This document shows positions 57,569 to 64,000 of a DNA stretch of 64,000 bases, one piece after another. The stretch is from Branchiostoma lanceolatum (taxonomy: Eukaryota > Chordata > Leptocardii > Amphioxiformes > Branchiostomatidae): the NCBI RefSeq assembly GCF_035083965.1, contig NC_089738.1, positions 17,183,734-17,247,733 of the forward strand, given 5' to 3'. Positions within the stretch are counted from its first letter, which is position 1. Each line of letters begins with the position of its first letter. The notes under the pieces are model-generated. The model was not told where the DNA came from. It saw only the letters and a list, made by a program, of their open reading frames with translations, and searched no databases. Made by a program: the position numbers and the translations under genes.

Positions 57569-60500
57569 CGAAAGCTGGTCTTCCACAACTCCAGAGGTCA
57601 AGTTTTCATCTTCCAGACTCAGAGTGACATTTAGGAGGGGTATTTAAGATATGGCATAAGACTTATTCCACTTAGGGCTGTGAACCACACTGTAGCTGTA
57701 CCTGTAAATTTGTTCAAGTACAGGTCGCTTTGAGACATGTTAAAATCATGTAAATGCAAAAGACACTTGGCCATACCATATGATTTACAACTAATTGGCC
57801 AAAACATGTTTAGGTACAGGGCATGGACCTAAACTTCTTAACCTGTACCTGTACTTGAAAATGTTTTTAGGTACACAGTCCTAATTCCACTCATAAAGAC
57901 ATATTGTGACCTATTTATTACCGACATTTAGTACATAGAAACATCATGACCATGTGTGGTATAGTGTACAATCATATGTCAAGTTCCAATGAACTGTGTT
58001 GAAATGATAAAAAATAACTTTGCAAGCATTCCCTTTCAAGTTGTTTGAACAAATTGTCCAACGTGTCTTTAAAAAGAATGGGAAAATAGAACAGAAATGC
58101 AGACAAGTCATAAGAAGAGGATGCATACATAATTCAGTAACAGAACAACAGAGATATACCCCCTTAATTCTACTGTGAGAATTCCAAGCCAATTTATGCA
58201 ATACAGAGTATTACAGTGCCAAGCTGCAACATTTAGCTGTATGCACATGCATAGGTAGACTGTACCTCTACTGTCAGATATACTACTGTAACACTATACT
58301 ACAATTTGTTCAGTTTTCTTTTACATTGATTTGTTAAAAAAGCTGTGATATTTAAAGATCATTATGCAAGCTCAAAAATATTTGTTAGTGCGAAAGAGTA
58401 TGAAACATTGTTAATGTAAAAGCCTATACGACAATGTATTTGTGTTGTCAAATTGCAGAGAGGCACAACCATAAGCAACTGCTGTAGATACTTGAACACT
58501 TTAAAAAAATTTCTGTACACGTTCTTATATTTACAAAAATGATGTTAACGTTACATGCCACGATCAATGAATATGTAATATTCCATCATGTTAAAACTTA
58601 AAACTGATTCTCACATATCAACTTGGTGCAATTTGATCCCTGTTGTTTTGATTAGAAGTGTGTAATGCTGTACATAATGATTGATAACCATGAAAAGGGA
58701 CAGAGAATTGTTGTTTTTTGAAAGCCCGGAAATATATTTCAATTTGTGATCATGAAGAAGGGTGCTTAGTATTTGCTAGCCGTGCCATTTGAAAACAACC
58801 ATGCATGGTTAACTTGCTATGTAAAGAAATGTATAGTTGCCAATTGCTGTATAGCAAAAAATTTGGCATGTCTGGTATGTTGGCAGCTTGCTCAGAAATC
58901 TTTTCTCAACTATGGGCACACTTTCAGCTAGTCTGATATAATGTGTTCCCAAACATAAACTCTTTGTTAGTTTGCTTCCCAACAAAATCATAGGGATTTG
59001 TCCCATTGAATCAAAGCATTTTACAATAGATCTTAATTTGCATGGGGCTTTTTTTACCTTGACATGTCACCATGTATGGACTAGTATCAACTTTCACAAT
59101 GTCACAGGTTATTCAAAACAACTTGAGGGTTAAAAATAAGGGGATAGACTGGCTGAAAAATCAATGATAGACTGGCTGAAAAATCGATGATTAAAGCTAT
59201 CATTGTAGACTTCTGTACTGTGTCCACTGTCTTTCTGACTCTTCTTGTTAATTCCAGCAGAAGTTGAAAATTCAGCAGTTGATACATGTCCATACGTCGC
59301 TCGTGATGAGTTACTTTTACCGAAACATTGTTGCACATATGAAGGAAGGTCTCCATTCACCGATGTGACAAAAGCGTCGACTAGTGGCTTGAAATTTGAT
59401 TGCAGCAGGATCATGGAAATTAGCTGCAATAATCACATTTTCTGCCAGGCGTCCTCATTGACATGTGGCGAGACCCGAACATACACTAAGCGATGGCCTT
59501 GCATTTCACGAATATTCAGAACACGCATTCAGTCATATAACAGAAAGATTGGGCTAAACAAAAACAAGGATTTGGGCAAGAAAAAACATTATTTGCGTAA
59601 ACAACAACGCAGTTGTAGAGGGCGGGAAAAGGTTTGAAGAGTATACATTTACATTGTCCAATTTGCAGCTTACAAAGATATGGCTTTCATGTAACTTAAG
59701 ATCCTTGATGCACCTACTGGGCATGTTGACTTAACAAACTCTACCGCTAAGTATATTTTCTGACTCAGTAATGACTAAGGCAGAGACAAGAAGAGAGACG
59801 ACAGCAAAAACAAGTGTTGAGGTTTTTATTGGAAAGGTCGGTCTGCACCTCTTGTTTGCACATTCACATGCAACGCTGAGAAATAGGAGCACACAAAAGT
59901 AGGGCCGGCAGCTGTGCATCCCACAGACACGTGTATTAAAGGGGGTTGTGAAAAAGAACAGAGAAATAGTGGCCTGGTCACATTCGGCATAGAACAATGT
60001 CATACAAAAAAAACCAGTAAAGGTCCATACAATGCTCATGAAGCGTTATTTTGACATTGTCGCATGTGGAGGGAAAAAAAATCACCATTCACCGACGTGT
60101 CAAAAGCGCCGACTAGCGACTAGACATATTAGCGGAGGCGAATCATGCCAATAGAACAATTTATCAAAGGGGCGTGAAACAGAAACAGAGAAATAGTGGT
60201 CTGGTCACCTTCACTGCACAACAGCTTTGCTACAGTAAAATGGGGGCATTGTTGGCCAATTGGGACAGTTGTGGATGTGTGGTACAAAATTCTGCTGTCT
60301 TGTAACAGAAAATGATGATTGTAGGCCCTTGTCAACTGTCAGTTCTGACACACTGAAAAGTATATCTCCTATATGTGACACTGATTAACTTGTCTTTCTA
60401 AAAAAAGGACTACATGGTTTTGGAAATGCTAACATGTCCAGTTGTTTCCCTTCAGAGATCCCAGAAGAGAAAAGTAACACAGCATGTTTCATTTAACAAT

Positions 60501-63500
60501 AATTCCTCTAAAATGCTTTAATATTCCTGATAGCTTTCCCTCAACATTTTACCTTTTTGGTAAGCACAACACTTTTTTACAGCATACATATGACTTGGCC
60601 TGTCTACTGTGGGATACAAAATCAGCCAACCAACACAACTTATCATTTGCTTCTGTTCCAATATGGAAGACCTATGTACAAAATGTATATATTACAGTTC
60701 TTAACCCTTCTGTCTTGATGCATTTTGACCATCGACGTTGCATCAAAAGAGTTGTATACAAAACCACCACGGTATCAAACCAATGGAAAAACGACGGCTT
60801 AAGTATCGCTTGTCTTTCTTGTAGACATACTCGGGCTCGAAATGCTCTCCACAAACCTGCAATATGCAGAGGAAAATTTGTGATTTCAGATATTAAAGAA
60901 GTAAACAACTTGGTATCTTTCAGGTGAAGAAGTCAGGACCCATATTATGAATCACATTTCAGCCTAGTAGCAGCATATCAAAACTTAAACTGCTAGTAGC
61001 TTGCAAGTGACTGCGCTGCACAAATTTTATTGTAGTGTCCCACAAAACCACATGTGCTAGAGATACTACACATGTAGCTTTAGAAAAATCAGTCATTCAA
61101 CTGATATGAAGTACATTTATAAATAGCTTGAAAGTTAATCTATGTTGGCAGAAATCATTCGAAGCAATGTTGAATCGTAATTTCCAACACAAAAATTTGA
61201 CATCACAAAAGCGGTGGATTGCTCATTCCTTGAGTTGGAAAGTTGAAAATTTGGGTAAGTCCAATTACTGTGTTGGAAATAACAGTTCAACTTCAACATT
61301 ATCAATAGTTACAAAGTTCCTAAGAAGGCGAGAGAAGTACAGGAACACCAGCATGGTCATAATGTTTTTTCCAAATTGCAATATTGCAGGTTTCGGAAAA
61401 AAAAGTATTTCGAGCCTGACACACACACGCTGTCATGCACGATCACAACAACAAGGCCACGGAACAACAGAGCTACACAAGCTTTTAACAAGCTCCAATC
61501 TCCCTGCTGTGGAAAAGAGACACCCCTCGTTTAAAGTGGTACATCCTAAATCTCATCATGGCGGACCTGTTGTGGAATGTACCATTTTCAATCACGGGGT
61601 GAACTTTCTTGTACTCATGGACTGAACTAATTATTTATCCATATTGCATAACAATTTTGTTTTGTTGGAAATACATGTAAAGCGAAAGAAAGCTTACTTC
61701 CAAACAGCAGTAATGTGCAAAACTTCCTAGAACAACCAGTAGCAAATTTAAGTACAATGTAATGTAATCTTTATTGACACACCAAAAGTAAATGTGGGAC
61801 TTGTCCTTGGAATGTAGATTACTTTCAAAATCTTTAGCCACCGGTGTTCTACTGTTCCTGTTACATTTATGCAGTGAAAATAAAAACTAAGGCATAAGCG
61901 GACATTCCACGACACAGCCAGGGACAGAGGAGCTTTAGTCTGTACAAGCGAGCTTATCAAGTGGAACAGCCCCTGTATGGACCCAGAGAAAGACATCTGA
62001 GGGCACACCAACTTTATCTTATGGATGACATCTGTGTACACATGGATTTTGGACTGTTCTTTTGGAAAATAGTTAAACTTTTCAATGAAGACCTTAAATT
62101 CTTCCTTTTAGAAGGTGGGCAATGATATGTGATAGAGATATGACAGGCTTATAAAATCTTCACATCCTACCTAAAACTACATTCTAAAGAGACTAGAAAA
62201 AAATGTCAGTATAAAACCCTAGATTCAAAAATCAGAATGCTGGTGTTACAGTATGATGGTTATCAGCAAGATGAAAAGATGTATCTGATTTTCCACCATT
62301 CTTCATGCATGCTTGGTCCTCAGTCTGAGGCTCCACCGCTTTACCTTTAGTCATTGTTCCATTCTTAAGAGAGATTCCTGAAAGATGTCATCCATAAGAT
62401 GGTATTGGTGTGGCCCTTATCTATGTAATCATATTGGAGGTGTAGCTGCCATATCCCAGTCAGTACTCTCCATGGTATTCCCTTATTTACAACATCACAC
62501 ACACATGGGGGAGGGGGGCAGTGGAGGGAATACGGGCAAACCCCAATCGCATGTCTCAGTTTTCAATACACATCGTCTTTTCCTTATCTACATGATATTG
62601 TACGTTAGGCCACATCAATTCATTTTCTTGGTTCTCAGACACTTTTTAGCAAAAATTATGAAGATGAAAAGAGAGTGCTAGAAAGAAAACATGTAACGTT
62701 ATCTGACTTAATTCAGTCTCTAAAACTTTGTGCACCACATGTTTGGTACACTTTTCCCTCAGACTCAGTTTTCATGTTGATATTCCTAGGTCTCTTCAGG
62801 ATTATTTTGAAACCCGAGAACTAATAAATTGAATTGGTGTGGCCTTAGGCCATACTTTGAACCTCCCTGACCTGACTTATGTACTACTGTCTTTTAACCG
62901 TTCCAGACTTTTGCAGAAACAACAGAAAACAACTTGCATATACTTCAGCGGAACTGGTTGACGTTGCATTGGTTGGAATGTAGGATTGAGTATGTTGATA
63001 TGATTCTCCACGTATGAATGGCAAAAAAATACAGTATTGATACTTGCATTGAAAGTGACAGATTTTGTGATCATGCACAGAAGGCTCTATTTCTTCACAT
63101 CTTCAGTTTACCGTTACATTTTTTTGACTCATGGTCTCTTCATGATTCTCCCAATTCAAGCCAGCTTGAAATCTCGGTTTCTCTTGTAACACATTATGTT
63201 ATTATAATGTCCAGTCTTTCACAGACGCATGCAATATACATGCATGTACAGATACAGATCACCTTAGGCCTAGGAAAGAAATGCTGTGTTCCCAGTCACC
63301 AAAACTGACCCTACTAAAAACCTGCCAACTTTACCCTTTTTGGGTGGTCAAACACTGGCATAAAAGACATACAAATTTCTATTTGACATGATTTGAATGA
63401 TAAAAATTATGTTGTAGAATTGTTTTCAAACATGTTTTCCCAATTTCTGATGCAATCACAGAAAAAGTGCTATAAACTAACCCACCACCCTGAATAAAAG

Positions 63501-64000
63501 TTCTAAACAGGAACTATGCAACTCCATGTGTCTTTCTGAGGGACGACTCAGCGTGAAAGATGTCGGTTAGCTTGAGGAATGAATCCACTCTACTTTAAAC
63601 TAACCCACCAACCTGTTATGTTAATGCCCCAAATCTAAGAAGAATCTAAGAAAAAAAAGATACAAAATCCCTACCCGCTGACCCAAATTTTTCAAGGACT
63701 GTAATTAGAAACACAGCATTACTTTTCCTAGGCTTAAGCAGTGTCACTTGTCAGGTACCCTATATGTGGCAACACATTTTCCCCAATAGATCAAGTCCCA
63801 GAAAAGTACATGTACATTTTTACCTGTACCTGCACCATTTCCCAAAGACAAAATTTTGATAAATGTAGTAAATAAGTTATGGTTTAAGAAATTTTCAAGA
63901 AAAAACACAACAAATCTACAGCATTGTATGATCTCTACAAATGTATTATGCAGACTAAAAGTGCTCTAAAAATTATTCTGGACAAAATCAACATTAAAAA
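57569..64000. other. UGGT 3' flank, no gene recognised
   Basis: The first part should be the UGGT 3'UTR; no strong AATAAA occurs soon after the stop. Candidates appear only far away (about 61880, 62823, 63493), and TTTATT on the + strand near 59826 could serve a minus-strand transcript. Small internal duplications: a 22-bp tandem (GATAGACTGGCTGAAAAATC) at 59143-59186, ACAGAGAAATAGTGG..TGGTCAC at 59958 and 60185, and CACCGA.GTG.CAAAAGCG at 59357 and 60090. Open frames up to 165 codons (for example 61128-61625) show no recognisable domain. Confidence 0.45.

Noticed and set aside
61128-61625. 165-codon + frame downstream of UGGT
   Set aside because: Low-complexity, AT-biased translation with no family motif, and no splice-site support. 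Probably 3' flank.
1-64000. tRNA, rRNA or snRNA genes
   Set aside because: No cloverleaf with A/B box, rRNA segment or snRNA hallmark was recognised by eye; a tRNAscan/Infernal run would settle it.

Overview
The window looks like intron-rich nuclear DNA of an invertebrate deuterostome, most likely a cephalochordate (amphioxus, Branchiostoma). The reasons are animal-type splice sites, a yellow/MRJP-family gene, tandem genes joining Roc-COR GTPase modules to Death domains, and abundant MITE/foldback elements. The species call is inference; no database was searched. All convincing genes lie on the + strand.

Layout. (1) 162-1113: the last two visible exons of a yellow/major-royal-jelly-like gene, cut off by the window start. 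(2) 3.5-26.1 kb: a tandem cluster of three intact paralogues, here called ROCO-A (3671-8479), ROCO-B (12048-16979) and ROCO-C (20734-25667). Each has one large coding exon (N-terminal membrane segment, leucine-rich repeats, Roc GTPase, COR), a short exon with a CxxCH...CxxC putative zinc module, and a last exon with a Death domain. Introns have matching positions and phases (phase 1 at both coding junctions), and each gene has a similar 5'UTR exon. Between B and C lie the remains of a fourth copy: a homologous upstream flank followed directly by a Death-domain exon carrying a stop codon (about 18370-18702). Upstream flanks of B, the lost copy and C are recognisably homologous, so the duplication unit included the promoter region.

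(3) 26.9-57.6 kb: a complete UDP-glucose:glycoprotein glucosyltransferase (UGGT) gene. I could read 42 coding exons that join in frame into 1589 codons plus stop, from a signal peptide to a GT24 catalytic domain and an acidic ...DGEL end. Its start lies beside a perfect TCTCGCGAGA palindrome, a known TATA-less and often bidirectional promoter element. Introns hold many foldback elements (Tc1/mariner-like with TA duplications, piggyBac-like with TTAA, PIF/Harbinger-like with TTA), a ~125-bp satellite, and partial tandem copies of four UGGT exons, each including one splice junction.

(4) 57.6-64 kb: UGGT 3' flank with no recognisable gene.

How the genes may work: UGGT is the ER folding sensor that reglucosylates misfolded glycoproteins. 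The ROCO-Death genes look like membrane-anchored, GTP-switched Death-domain signalling proteins with LRR sensors, probably a lineage-specific innate immunity or cell-death family. No functional link between the two loci is implied. The ROCO cluster is the best candidate for a little-described system here.
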